From the NCBI GenBank assembly GCA_024228355.1, contig JAAETN010000026.1:1-50316 (forward strand): 50,316 nucleotides of DNA, given 5' to 3'. The notes below the pieces were generated by a model that saw only the letters and a list, made by a program, of their open reading frames with translations, was not told the origin of the DNA and made no database searches. The translations under genes and the position numbers were made by a program. Source of the stretch: Maribacter sp. GTDB lineage: Bacteria > Bacteroidota > Bacteroidia > Flavobacteriales > Flavobacteriaceae. This document shows positions 49,773-50,316 of the stretch, piece by piece. How positions within the stretch are numbered: the first letter of the stretch is position 1; the number at the start of each line of letters is the position of its first letter.

Positions 49773-50316
49773 TTATTTGGTTATGATCATATAATATATA
49801 GAAATAATAAAAAGTATGGCCAATTCAACTGCCAATAGGCGAATGGAACGATTTACATTCTTGAATTTTATAGATGCTATCTTTGAATTAATATAGATCT
49901 GTTGGCCCAATTGATCAAACAACTCAACCTCGTTTAAACTTATATGATAAAAAGTTTTGGAGAATTCCTTGATGCTGCCATATTTGGTAATCACATCCCT
50001 AAAGAAAAAGATATTCTTATTGAATTTAGCTTCAATATGGGGCATAAAACACCGAATACTAAAGTAAATTGAAGCTGCAGTAAAAATAAACCAAAGGATC
50101 AGCAGCACATATAGAATAGGATAATCCGTAGCTTGCTCCATAACCAATTCAAGATTCTGATAAATTATATTGAACAAAATACCATAGAATGAAAGAATAA
50201 GACCCGCTTTTATTTCAGAAGCTCGTATCAAGGATGAAACATAATTTATGCTACCCCAATAATGATCAACCAGTTCTTCTCTGTGACCTCCGCCAATATG
50301 AGGATTCTCAATGGCT
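49773..50316 (-). CDS. Pycsar-type transmembrane effector (partial, N-terminus beyond window)
   Basis: The frame is open from TAA at 49773 to the right edge, giving 180 residues without the true start; a TTG at 50231 is not the real one because coding continues upstream (REELVDHYWGSINYVSSL). The motif RASEIKAGLILSFYGIL in the first helix, a second helix (LYVLLILWFIFTAASIYF), the FFRDVITKYG...EFSKTF segment and the late helix pair fit the Pycsar effector transmembrane (PycTM/DUF5706) domain. In Pycsar, such proteins disrupt the membrane when a cyclase makes cCMP or cUMP in phage infection. A cyclase partner, if present, would lie upstream, outside the window. Confidence 0.7.
   Translation of the reverse strand, partial: AIENPHIGGGHREELVDHYWGSINYVSSLIRASEIKAGLILSFYGILFNIIYQNLELVMEQATDYPILYVLLILWFIFTAASIYFSIRCFMPHIEAKFNKNIFFFRDVITKYGSIKEFSKTFYHISLNEVELFDQLGQQIYINSKIASIKFKNVNRSIRLLAVELAILFIISIYYMIITK

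Overview
This 50.3 kb window is chromosomal DNA from a member of the Bacteroidota, most likely a marine Flavobacteriaceae species of the Maribacter/Zobellia/Arenibacter type. The evidence is the AT-rich composition, the short Bacteroidota-type primary sigma factor (287 aa), promoter-like boxes close to TAnnTTTG, many short Cys-terminated lipoprotein signal peptides, and families that are typical of the phylum (DUF5916, DUF6155, DUF1080, ECF sigma factor with a small membrane partner). No rRNA, tRNA, transposase, integrase or CRISPR array was seen. The window starts and ends inside genes.

Layout. 1-1.9 kb: a truncated secreted protein, two tandem acidic microproteins, and an RpoD-type sigma factor convergent with them across a strong terminator. 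2-7.3 kb: DUF6155 protein, D-2-hydroxyacid dehydrogenase, SF2 helicase, glycosyltransferase and a small secreted protein. 7.5-11.7 kb (minus strand): a spermidine-dehydrogenase-like FAD enzyme, and an esterase/PQQ-propeller pair whose upstream region shares a 14-bp box with the FAD gene. 12-17.3 kb: menB, a serine hydrolase, and a tightly coupled 3D-domain/amidase/M14 peptidase operon that looks built for cell-wall peptides. 17.5-25.7 kb: a VWA lipoprotein, then XdhC, MocA-like transferase, amidohydrolase, GMC oxidoreductase, Gfo/Idh oxidoreductase, gluconate-dehydrogenase subunit 3-like protein and a sugar-phosphate isomerase. The last four are nearly abutting and suggest a sugar oxidation module.

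26-34.5 kb: ECF sigma factor with a membrane partner, a GntR/FCD regulator with a perfect palindromic operator and a divergent DUF5916 outer-membrane protein, a CocE-type hydrolase, and an EF-G paralogue whose GTPase motifs are altered (catalytic His replaced by Leu). 34.6-37.7 kb: a thioredoxin-like protein, a DUF4231 remnant, then about 0.8 kb that gene callers would leave blank. It holds a tandem array of short cationic ORFs: three intact 37-aa copies and one copy broken by stop codons, headed by a 61-aa ORF and ended by a hairpin. It is followed by a YtfI-like/YtfJ (GerW) pair. 38-50.3 kb: a cold-shock-domain protein with a structured leader, an NTF2-like protein, an MBL hydrolase, an internally duplicated lipoprotein built from VKAI-type repeats, an EamA transporter, an S41-like peptidase, a zinc-less MDR reductase, a Crp/Fnr regulator, a DUF1080 lipoprotein, a GNAT acetyltransferase, an M14 peptidase lipoprotein and, cut by the right edge, a Pycsar-type transmembrane effector.

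The best candidates for something undescribed are the 37-aa microprotein array (35.56-36.39 kb), the paired acidic microproteins (0.71-0.94 kb) and the VKAI-repeat lipoprotein (41.06-42.16 kb). The EF-G paralogue and the edge Pycsar effector are recognisable families in interesting states. All functions are read from sequence patterns only; no database search was run.
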